A stretch of DNA of 64,000 nt, taken from Guyanagaster necrorhizus. Taxonomy: Eukaryota > Basidiomycota > Agaricomycetes > Agaricales > Physalacriaceae. Positions 1-10,876 of the stretch are shown piece by piece. Positions within the stretch are counted from its first letter, which is position 1. Each line of letters begins with the position of its first letter. The stretch spans positions 227,050 through 291,049 of the forward strand of contig NW_025064922.1 of the NCBI RefSeq assembly GCF_019112545.1, in the 5' to 3' direction. Under the pieces are notes generated by a model that did no database searches, was not told the origin of the DNA, and worked only from the letters and a program-made list of their open reading frames with translations. A program made the translations under genes and the position numbers.

Positions 1-140
1 CGCTATAGCTCGTAATCATATCATAGTGAAGATTTCAAAATGTATCAAGTCGTAGAAAACAGTACCAGTGTGTGTGCCACCAACAAGTATTAACAAATAT
101 ATGAGCTAGAGGAGTCATAATAAGCGAGAAAACTCAAAGA

Positions 141-1582
141 TTAGTGAAGTTCGGCTACCCAGTATTTCCCTTCGACCTCATTGCTACGGAATGTTCTATT
201 ACCTGGCAGTGTGTATAATCCTTCCAGTATTGGGTATTGGTGGTCGGCGACAACTTTGAATGTGTGCCTTTCCCCAGAGTGGTCTTTGATGACCAAGTCT
301 CCCTGTCGGTGTTTCCCCTCTAGCGATCCTTCAGCCAATCCCCGCACATAACCTGCTTCAATACAGGGCCCCGCATACCCGTTCACATCTGTCTCTTCTG
401 TCCGCCTGACCCCCTTCTCTAAATGAACACTATCTGACGGCAGCACCTCAGTCATGACCTGCCTCCATGATAGTCGCCAACCTTTGTTTCCGTCGCCAGG
501 TCTAGGATAGAAGAACAATTGCGCCCGACCACACCGGTGCATCACACCCACCAGCGCAGTCCATGCATCCTCTTCAGACTGCATCTCATGGTATGCTGGT
601 ATTCCCCCCGATGACCAGAGAAGGTATGTCAATCCTGCAACTTTATCCACCGGATTTGTCGACACCCGCTTCTGCATCTCCGACAGTACGCCAAGCACAT
701 TTCCGTACATATTCTGCAGTGAAGACAGTTCCTTCTCCATCCTTGCTTGGACCTCCTCTTCCATGCCCGCACCATCACCTGTATCCCCGCCAATGATCAG
801 ATCATTACTGAACTCCTGCAGTACATGTACATCATCCCTCTACCCCCTTTAATGTCTCAAACAAAGCATGTCCAGCCACACATACTCTGTGCCCATGTTG
901 AGCATCTCGATCCAGATCAGATCGAGGTTGGCATCCTTTGGGATCGGCACAGGCCATTCCTGTCCATTGATACGAGTCAGCACATCCGCGCGATCCTCTT
1001 CTTTCATCCACGCATGAGATATCGCTCTCGGAAATTGGCATGTGATCCAATATGACACTACCCGGTTGCTGTACAGATCCCAGACGTGTCAAGGAGGCAC
1101 GTCGCGGTCGATAATCCTATTACTGACAAGTACATGTCCACATCTCCTGGTCCCACACTTCGCAGATGCATAGCTTGGCTTCGATATTAGTCAAATCATA
1201 GTACAAAAATGGGCAGAGATGGGCATAGGCAGGGCCAAAGTCGTAGTCCTTGCATATGTAGTCTTCAAGAAGGGAGGATAGGCACAGAGTGCTCGTTGGA
1301 AAATTGCATGAGATTTTGAGGGTATTGCAGAACTTTCTTAGGTGATGTAAGCATGTGGAGGGAGTCTCCAGATTGTACGGCGTTCCGAGTGGTGTTGAGC
1401 TGTGCCAAGACTCCTTCAACACCGAGGTTGGTGCAGGGAGTGTCAACGAGAGAGGATGGTAAAACAGGCTTTCTACTGGTGCAGGACCGTTGCTTGTGCA
1501 CTGGAATGGACGACTCCGCTCGGCCAGTCTCGGTGAAAGCAGAGGGTGACCTCAGGGAGGCTCTCATAACTGAGATAATCAT
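141..1582 (-). pseudogene. HET-like (heterokaryon-incompatibility-like) protein, broken
   Basis: Read on the minus strand, this stretch holds pieces of one protein in the right order but in different frames. Near 1,440 is TPCTNLGVEGVL; near 1,220 is YDFGPAYAHL; between about 1,020 and 850 are AISHAWM, EWPVPIPKD and YVWLDMLCLRH; and from 764 to 141 a 207-aa open frame contains STNPVDKVAGL and ends in YWVAELH. The AISHAW...WLDMLCL part resembles the start of a HET domain (usual form: W-I/L-D-x-L-C-I), as found in a large family of Agaricomycete proteins. Damage: a frame change near 1,380, a TGA at 1089-1091 (probably a former CGA Arg codon), and loss of the region that should follow the WLDMLCL motif. 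HET proteins trigger incompatibility cell death in fungi; that role is inferred from the family. Some of the breaks could be unrecognised introns, but the TGA and the missing middle make a relic more likely. Confidence 0.55.
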
Positions 1583-4500
1583 AATTGAGATGTGCCTGAT
1601 TTCCCATCTGTTCGTGTTTTTATGGGCTTACCTGTTCATTCAAGGGAAGTGATACAATGGTATCTTTATAACGATCCCACCATTCGCTGCTATCTATTTC
1701 GAGTTTTTCTGGTCACATTGAAATGAGGATATGGAATTCGACAGCAATACAACCAACCATACTGTTGCACCGTCTCTAGTGAGTCGTCTTGGTGTCCTCT
1801 GGTCGCACCGGGGCTGTTTGGGGGCCTGGTCCTCGTGGTAGGAAGCAAAAGCAGACATAGATGCTGGACCAGGCCAACGTCACAGCCTCCAGGAAATCTG
1901 CCGCCAGATAGACACCCTATCTGATTCCTCTCTTCGTCCAAGAGTGCATGAAACCCATACGTTACAATGTACACAATGCTTCGGTCTCTTTGTTCTCGTC
2001 TGTAGTATGAGGTAAAGAAGTGGCGTCCCGTAATATGTTGATTTTCGATAGACGCCCACACCGCAACTCTCGGTGGACGCTCCGCTTCGCTTCCTGTTCT
2101 TCCCCAGTTCAGTCATGACTGTGACGCCGCTTTCTGAAACTGATGAGAAGGAATGTCCCGGGGTGTGTATTCCTCCGACTCAATCACACAGCGTCTAGAT
2201 GAATGTATTGCCGCCGCGGCGCTCGCATTCGACGATAACATGAATAGCCATCCAGAATTCCACCTGTTGGAGAAACAGGTGGACAGATATCGTTCGCGAC
2301 TTGATTATGTAAGGGTCCTCGGAAGCTGCGTAGATCGACATGAATATCATCTATACGAGATGTTCACGTACCTTCTCATCAGAGTTATGAGGGTTGGACT
2401 CAAACCATCTGATTCCCGGTAGTTAGGCGCGGGACGCATCTACCTATCGAAACGTAAACAATGAGTCGTACCATTTATGACAACGGAAAAAACGAACCAC
2501 CAACAGGGATTTCGTCAACGAACGAACACGCCCTAGCCTCTGGGCGCCAACTAGGGCTTCTCGACCTCTCTCATCACGCTCACTATTTGGTCCCAAATTC
2601 TTTTCTCGTGGTCGTTCCGAGCGACTCTCACCCCGGTACTATCATCACAAGGCCCAAGGATGGTATTCATGCAGGTGGATCAACCACGCTACATCGACCC
2701 GTAGCTTTGCACCAGCACTGATCCATCTATCAGCATCCAGTGAGCAAAATATAAGTGACAGATGGAAGGAAATGTGAATATACAGTTATTTTCCATCCTA
2801 CGACCTTGTGATGTATACCGTCCATCATCACACAACACTCGGGCGAACCAACATGATATTACACCCTGGGTTAACATTCCTAATTTTGACACTGCAGCTA
2901 CCACATGTGAGGTCCGGGTTTCTTCGTCACGTTCCGCGCCACACCCAGACACGTCCGCGTTAGACTCGAGGAAACTTCCTCAGACGCATATCCCGAAGAC
3001 CTTGTGTAGGGTCGACGTTCAATAGTTCCGAACTAAACCGTGATGACGTATGAGGCTCTCGAGATCGGTACAAGATATCTGTAAGAAGCGGGAACAAGAG
3101 GTGCAGAAAACATACTCACCTGGATTCTTCGCAGTGATGCACGGATAGGAAAGTACGAAGAACGATGTTCCACGTGCACCATTCGGAAGCTGTGTGAAGA
3201 AGATAAAGATCATCTGCCGGGATGACATTTTTAACTATACATTTGAGAGTTTGAGGCATACGTGTTGTATTCGCATTCCATGTCGTGGCATTAGTCGGTC
3301 ACCGGGAGAAATATCGCGTACATGTGGCAGGCTGGATTACAATTCTTGATGGTGAAATCCAACCTCCGGTTTACTTACCCTTTCATCATAATCACATCGA
3401 TTATCGATTCTTCACCCAGGCTCCGAAGACTTCCCACCAGCAAAGGCAGCGCATAGCCAAATTATTGCTGTCGAGATCAAAATAAGTGGTCTCGTGTTCG
3501 ATAAAAGGTGAGGGGGGACGGATCTCGAAAATGGATTTATCACTCAGCAAGCGCGCGCTACCACAAAGGCGCTAAGATGTTCTCGACGTATCAAATTTTC
3601 TCGACCCCTACCCCTCGTACGTTACTCTTATGGATGATATCGAAGCCGAAGCACAGACCGGCAACAATTTTGGAGCATGGTAATCCCTCAGTTCATAGTT
3701 GATATGGTGGGTAAGGAAATATTCGTACGTCAGGACTGGATGGGGACCCGCGAAAAAGCTGAGCGTAAGGATGCACTGTAACAGAAGGGTCCGATTCGTA
3801 TTGGGACATGAGAGAGGAGGATGACGATGACTGAAGCACAACACTTGGTCGGAGAATAGGAGGCAGAGACAGTCTATCAAACAAGATTTAGTCGAGGTCC
3901 ATTGAATTATAAGTAGTAAACGTGCTTCGTAAATCTGACAGAATTCCAGCGTAGACATCGTTGGTAACCGGTAAAGTCGCCACGCAGTAACCCAGCAGAT
4001 GTGGTGGCCAATCTCTACAATGATCATAGTTTTTATCGCATTGCCCACCGGCATTTCCGTTGGAAGAAAAACTCGCTGCTCTCCTCCAGCGTTTCCATCC
4101 CTGGTCCAACCTAGTTGTAGTTTATCGGCATCAGAGAACTTGAATAAAAGGTAATTTGAGGCCTACTTGGAATCTAGGATAAACAAGCGACTTGGGTGGT
4201 ATGCGTGTCTGGAAAACGGTGCACAAGAATGAGAACACTCTATCCGGCGGATCGCCAGGGAATGGAACACAATTCTGGGGACCGCAAAATCGAAGCTAGA
4301 ATATGCAGGCGAAAAATAACATAGGTGAGGGCTGTGGATAGCGATGGACGGGGAATCTGACGTAGACGTAAGCTTTTGACGTATGAGCCATGTCGTGATT
4401 GGCGAGGGACTTCAATTTGGCTTAAGGTTAATAGCTGTAGCTGTGGCGCTGTGGGATGAGAACAAGCCCAAATGTGCTGCTGAATCCTAGACCATTTGTA

Positions 4501-6714
4501 AAAAGGTGATTCAGTTCAGCGAGAAAAGGAGAGAAGGAGCTATACGCACACTGATGGCCGTCAGAAACTCTCCGCCTCTCTTGACTGCAGTTGGGACCTT
4601 TCATTCAAGTAATGCAAAGCAGCGGGCAGTTATGCGCCCTCCCTCCCTTCCAATTCGCTGATCCTCGAGCGTCATCAAAGTTACAGCAAGCTGTTGGGAA
4701 CCATTCGTGGTAAAAAATCATCCTAAACACGCTATAATTGTTATACTTGGGTCGAGAGAAAGGAGCAGAAGATATCAGAACAGCTTACCTTGGCGCTTTC
4801 TTGCGATTGTATTGTATAACTGGCTCTTTGCGTCCTTCAATCTTTGGGTGGGAGCACACCCGCTGCTGAATTAAACGGTTCTCTTCTCTAGATACACGAG
4901 TTGTGATATATGTTCCTATGTAGCGAGCTGTAAATCATGACCCGGCATATGGAAGAAATTACCTACAATGCTGCCAAAAGCCTGTAGTCAGCTCCGTCGA
5001 TCGCTGTCCTCTTTCAACGTCCTAAAAACGGCTTCTCAAAAGCTGCAGACTATGAAATACACGATGTCAGCACTAAATCCCAAGAGCGAGAACCATCCAA
5101 CATACGCGTCTTGACGATGACAAAACGCTCTACAGATCCGTGCCAGGGGGCCAGAGTATTGACATCCGAAAGACAGAACAAAAGCTCCAACAGAGGTTCA
5201 GCGGTAGCAATTCGCGGCAGTAAACGTGAGAGCAGCAGGCAGCATGTCAGACAGAAAGCTCGGTGATGAGAGCGGCGTCGAGAACGGTATCAGTGAATTC
5301 GGTCCGGATTCCGGGATGGCCGGAAAACGGCATTGTGGCGCACATCCAAACTTGGAATCTGCTTTCACCAACGACGTCCCTCTCTTGCTCTACATGCTAG
5401 CGGTGCTCCCGGAGACATAGATATATGCTTTAAGATATAATATGGATATTACAGCCGTACAGAATGCGTCGATTCGTAGTTTATCGCCCGTAGTCGATCT
5501 TCGACAGTATCTGTGGGTCCATCTCAGTCCGGTTACTTGCCATTTAGTGAATTTCATGATGAGATTGTCAAATCTCTTTTCTTATTCCTTTGACAGAATA
5601 CGATGGGATTTCCTCTTCGTTTGACTATCCTGGGATGCTAAACCAGCCCCTTTTCCGCTCTCCCACTCCTTTATCACCCGCTGCCTTTGCGTTCAACAGT
5701 ATTCTCTCCTCCCCTTCTCTAAACTACTACTCTAGTCTGCAAAGGCTGTGCCCGAAGAGTATCGATTCCATCCAAGGCTTTCAGTCTCAGCTAGAGACAT
5801 ACTTTTCTTCTGGTCTTCTTGATGACGTTGGTCCCCCTACGCGAAGAGGCAACACCTCACGAGCGCAATTCTTGTGGCCGCGTACCCTAGACATAACGGT
5901 TGCGGGTCGGCTTCAAATCGTCGCGAATGCATCGTGTAAGGCGGGATTTGCGACCATCGGCGCTTTTCCCTTTGTTCCATTCACCGAATTCATCCGAAGG
6001 CGAATACGCAGGGCATGTTTCGCATGCGCATTGCATTTCTGCTTTCATTCGCGATAGCTCTCAAGTGGCCGGGTTTTTCTATACAAACACTCGGATGCTG
6101 TCTCGTATCACAACAGGCAGATCGACGAGCCTCATTTCCACTTCCCCGGTATGCGCTTGCCTCCACACTTCGCCTCCAACGTGTTCTATCAGCACCTCTC
6201 CCCAACTGTACCAAAAATGCGCTTATAAATTGGGCATTCTTTGCATTGAGTCCATACGTTTGGCCGAGTGCCTGACTTTTGTGCGAAAGAAAAATGAGCA
6301 GATATCGTGGGACTTGCTGTTCTCGCGGTGGATGAATGGCATTCAGGACCAGATAGCAAAGATAGCACCAGCTTTACTTGCGATAACATCTACCTGTGCT
6401 GTGAATAAAGAGGCTCGTAAACAGCTTGAGGAGGCTTCAAATCATACCGCTCCCAATGCGCTGCTCTCAAGCAATAACTCGACGCCGACTAATATGACCC
6501 GACCACAGCACCATTCTCTGATAATATCTTATCCGGTGTTTCTATTGGCAAGCGCAACGATTCATGGCTGGTAAGTGGCACCGGTTGACGGAAGGTGTCA
6601 ATGCACGGACGGATCCCCTTTGCAGCAGTTCTTTACATTGTTCAGAAAATCAGATGAAACGGGCCTTGCCACATCTATAAGTGTCGTGCTTCTTTACCAT
6701 GTGGTCCAAATCAC
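1583..6714. other. Region without a recognisable gene
   Basis: Several open frames lie here, but none matches a family I know. The more protein-like ones are 2153-2422 (+, 89 aa), 3285-3485 (+, 66 aa), 3608-4054 (-, 148 aa), 5590-6057 (+, 155 aa, Ser/Pro/Leu-rich) and 5900-6574 (+, 224 aa). The last two overlap in different frames, so at most one of them can be real at any point. From about 4,100 to 5,200 I see no open frame of note. The 6,200-6,574 part reads like a plausible exon (contains DQIAKIAPALLAITSTCAV) and could belong to an unknown multi-exon gene just upstream of the first caspase gene. Confidence 0.3.
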
Positions 6715-9257
6715 ATGTACATTGCACAATCCACTCTTGTGTCTCCGTCTTCCATCTGGATGTTTCTTCACTGGCTCAACATCACAGTCAGTACTGTGTC
6801 AGATCTGCTATGGTATCTGGTATTGTCAGTAACTTTCCAATTCTCCTGACGATTCCTATTGCATCTCTGGTTTTGACAGGTCGCCGCCTCCTCCAACGTA
6901 AGAGATCGTTGTGCAGAAGACGATCAACTGATCAACGTTCAAACCTTTCAGGTTTGTAGATGGTCTTCCAGAGCAAAAGCCTGAATCTCCTCCGTCGTAC
7001 GTAGATCCTGTCCATCTGAATGACCCATAATGACTCTATCCTTCAGTCCTCCTCAGCCTATTACCTTTGGATGGTTGGTTTTATTTTCACGTCTAGGATA
7101 TACATACTGATTATGAGATTGTTAGCTCTACCCCGCCCCTATACGCACTGGTTATTGGCATCGACAAATACCTTTCGAACAAGGTCCCAGATCTGAAGGG
7201 TGCAGTTGCCGATGCTGACGCCGTCGATACATTTTTGCAAGAGACTCTCCTCGTTCCAAAGGACCAAATCAAGAATCTTCGCAACGTGGATGCCACGAGA
7301 GTTACTATCGAGACGGAGATTAAGAGGCTTGGGGACAATTCAGCAATCAAAAAGGACGACCCGATTCTCATCTACTATGCAGGGCACGGAGCCGAAGCGG
7401 ATGCGCCGTCTGGATGGCCCAGCACCGACAAGAAAATACAAATGCTTGTTCCTCACGATTTTGACCCCAACGGGTCGACCGACTCCGAGCGAGGTCAAGG
7501 TCTATTAGATATGAGGCTCTCTCATCTTCTCGCAGACCTCGCTATGAAAAAGTCAGACAACATTGTAAGATTTCTTTTTTTTTCTGTCACGTATGGTAAC
7601 TGATTAGGTGCACCGACAGACTGTCATTTTTGATTGTTGTCACTCTGGCTCGGGCACGCGAATGGAAGGCAATGATCCTACTTTTGCCGTTCGCGGGATC
7701 GATCTCCCTGAGACTTATACAGTTGATCAAGACCTCTTGCATGACATTGAGCCGGATGCTCGGGCGGGTGTCGTTGCAAAGGGATTCGAGAAGTCCGGTC
7801 TGTCGTCACATATGCTCCTTTCAGCATGTAAAGCGGGACAGGCAGCCATGGAGAAACTCGGACGTGGCGCCTTTACTTCAGCGTTGTTGATCTTGTTACA
7901 GGACAACGGCGTCGACAAGCTTACATACAAGGATGTAATAACCAATCTGCCTGATCTTCCCGCGTAAGCCCACTTTCGTGTCCTAGTCTACTAAAACTGA
8001 TCTATCTGTTATAGGCAACATCCGCAATGTGAAGGTGTCAACCAATCACGATACCTTTTCAATTCCAAAGTAGCCTGCCGACAACTATACCCCATCCGCG
8101 CATCTCCTGACTCGCCGGGCCAGTACGTTTTGGAAGCTGGCGAGGCCCATGGGATCACAAGCAAGGCCGAGTTCGTTGTCTTCGCAGATAGAAACATGGT
8201 ATCTGAGCTTGGAACTGTCGTTGCTTCAACCACCACCGCTTTCACCACCACGTGCGATTTCGCTCCGCGCGGTGATGAAACACCATTCTCCCTTGCTAGT
8301 ATTGGATATGCTTTGCAGGCTCGAGTCGGCGAGGGACAGGATATTCGCCTTTTCATCGAACCTGACATAAAATTACTCAATGTCTTTAAGCAGATAGCCA
8401 ACGAGATGCAAAGCATCGAAGCAGCAAAGAGGCGATTCCGTTTGGTGGAGAAGCGTGACGATAAGCCGCATCTGGTCATTGGCGCGGATGGTGATGTTGT
8501 CCATTTCGAGGTCATGGATGAGCGCTGTCGACAACATGGGCTAACACACATGCCATTCAAAGTCAAAATCGATGATTCAGACACTATCCACCGCATTCTT
8601 CAAAGTTCCGCTGATTTCTACTGGCACCTTTATCGTTCTACTAGCCAAGGGGCCCCCCTCTCCAGCAACGTCACGCTCGAGTGTATGAAGCTTAAAGAGA
8701 CCGGGAGGTTCACAGATGATTTACAAGAGATTTTGGAACCCGATGGCGATAATCTGAACATTGAAGGTGTGATTTCCGTCGATGTCGATGAGGATGCGAT
8801 GTATGGATTCAAGATAACCAATATGATGTCGGTACCTCTTTATGTTTCGATGTTCTATTTTGATGTCAGTGATTTGAGCATCGGTGCGCTGTCTTGCTGA
8901 TCCTCACTTCCCGCTCGACTGACCAGATCACCTGCCTTTTCAGATTCGTACTATCAACCGGGAAGCGCAAAAGACGGCGCCGTTGATGTTTGTCTTCCTG
9001 CCAGAGAGTCGTTGACCATCGGGTATGGTGCGAGTGGGACTGTTCCGCATATGTACGCACTAAGGGAGGGACAAGATGTTGATGTTGGCTTCTTGAAGCT
9101 GTTCATCTCGAAAAAGTATGTGGACTTGTCGGGTATCATCCAAAAGTCGCCTTTCGACGACGATCGCCACAGCGGGAGATCTCTGGTGAAGAAGAGGGAT
9201 CTATGGGACGCGATGTGTGTTGCAGTTGTCCAGAAAAAGGGAGGGGGTGCTTCGTGA
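6715..9257 (+). CDS. Caspase-domain (peptidase C14-like) protein, copy A
   Basis: Predicted exons: 6715-6812, 6880-6897, 6952-6996, 7047-7073, 7126-7564, 7608-7963, 8015-8883 and 8944-9257. All phases agree, giving about 721 aa. Order of parts: a short hydrophobic N-terminus (MFLHWLNITV...DLLW), a Pro-rich linker (SPPPPT, PEQKPESPPS, PPQPITFG), then the p20-like caspase fold starting at YALVIGIDKY. The catalytic His lies in IYYAGHGAE and the catalytic Cys in DCCHSGSG. A long C-terminal domain follows, ending with the segment GYGASGTVPHMYALREG. These are hallmarks of basidiomycete metacaspase-like proteins, cysteine proteases that usually cut after Arg/Lys; the real substrate is unknown. The 5' exons are supported because copies B and C conserve the same hydrophobic and Pro-rich pieces with matching splice sites; the true start could lie further upstream. 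The stop at 9,255-9,257 is clear. Confidence 0.8.
8129..9025 (+). repeat. 897-bp tract shared with copy B (inverted)
   Basis: This stretch of caspase gene A appears identical, intron included, to the reverse complement of 11112-12008 in gene B, with no indels (paired positions sum to 20,137). Outside the tract the two genes differ readily: upstream from 8,128 and downstream from 9,026 (gggtatggt here, gggtacggc in B). The tract covers most of the C-terminal domain and the last intron. Confidence 0.85.
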
Positions 9258-10876
9258 TGCGTAGTGTCGCGGTGGCTTGTAAACTTTCCAGTATGCGACA
9301 ATTATAACGGTGACGTTCATACCGATTCTTTAGTTTGATACCGGACTGTGGAATGGTGATAGGAAACGTGCCTTTAAGCTTTTGGCTTAAACGCCGGTTC
9401 ATACCAGGCCCTTAACATTCCGAAAGACACACTATTTTCGGCCTAAGAGCGTTTTCCTCACAGTAGCTGCCACGGTAATCGACGAATGAAACCAGCATTT
9501 ATATGTCAGCACCGTCATCGGGGAGAAGCTTGTAAGGGAGTAAAACGCCTTCAACGAGGGAGCTAATTGGTTCTTCATGTTTTTTTTTTTTGGCTCGAAC
9601 ACGTACACCGTAGGGGCCCAATGGGCTGGGAGTAACAGATTTCGAGGGATGGAACGGGCCCTCAGGCTTCAGGCATAAATGAAGATCATGGGTGTAGAAA
9701 GCAAGTTGTTGCCAAGCGAAGTGTGAAAAGGAAATCTGTTGACACGCCACTTTCGCGTCGTTGATCATCACGTGAAAAATTTGTCGCTCTCGGTTGAGTT
9801 ACCTGGCTGTGGAGTTTGCTGCGCCCTTCACGCTGCCTGTCGGCTTTCTATACGTGAGTATAATTTCTGATTCTGCCTCTTTTCTAAGCATGCTCAAATG
9901 GAACCCTCAGGTTCAAGCGGTGACGTTATGGTGAGCATTCCGTAGGCTTATATTCTCCGGTGCTAGCTTACTATCGAATAAATAGGTTCCGGTCAACAAT
10001 CGCGCTCTTCAATTTCCGTGTATCCCCCATTTTTGACATAGAAGATCACGATTCTGATATCTATCTGCCCCCCACTATGTCGCCACGGCTGTCTGCATCC
10101 ACGCCGTACAACCATCTCCGGTCCCAGACACACCTTTCCGACACCAGGGCATCCAATGGTGCCGTCCGCTTCTCCTCGCGAGCCCTCCCCAGTGCGAACG
10201 GCGGCTTCCCCCCCCCTTCCTAGTTCCCTATGCATGTCATAACCACCACCGGCCTGTCACCCACCACTGCACTATGGGATAATGCAATGTATTGTCGATA
10301 GGTGTGCCCAAGTCCACCACCGACACCTACGGGCCCCAACTCCACCCATCTGTAACATTCTTGGTCATATTCGCAATGGTACGGTACATATCATCCTAGA
10401 ACTTTTTGGATGCCACTCGTTTTCACCTTGCGGCACGTTTCTGCAGAATAAAACTTCCTTCCTATCTCCATGAATGCATCATATATTTCGAAGTATGATT
10501 GAGTATAAGTGGAAATTCCTTGTGGAGCACAGCCATAAGTTTCTATCGCTTTGTTGTATTCTCTTCTTTATATTCGGAAACAGGAAAATTAAGGATAAGA
10601 GTGTTGGCATGGCCATTGATCAGATATCTTTCCTACGCTCTGAATTCTACACCATGCACCTAAAAGATGAAGAAGCCGAAGGAATATGGTGGTCATTTTT
10701 TATGGAACGCTGTGTACGAAACTAAGAACGTGAACTGCTTTCTCGTATGATGGTATGACTACACATCGTGTATCACGAATAGACTGCAGAGTGGAAGGGA
10801 AACAATGACAAGGCAGCCGCTGAAGGTATCGAATCCAAAGGAAAGTACATACCGATATGAACGCCACGTTTCATCT
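9258..10876. other. Spacer between caspase copies A and B
   Basis: The two genes end facing each other across this 1.6-kb spacer. It contains a poly-T run near 9,580 and a C-rich stretch near 10,207. A 10,474-10,725 open frame (+, 83 aa) has no recognisable features. The stretch around 10,660-10,760 resembles 14,480-14,620 (shared tgtacgaaactaagaa), so parts of the spacers are duplicated along with the genes. Confidence 0.4.

Noticed and set aside
8009..8596. 195-aa antisense frame in caspase gene A and its twin 11541-12131 in gene B
   Set aside because: Shadow of the conserved C-terminal domain; it is identical in both only because the tract itself is identical.
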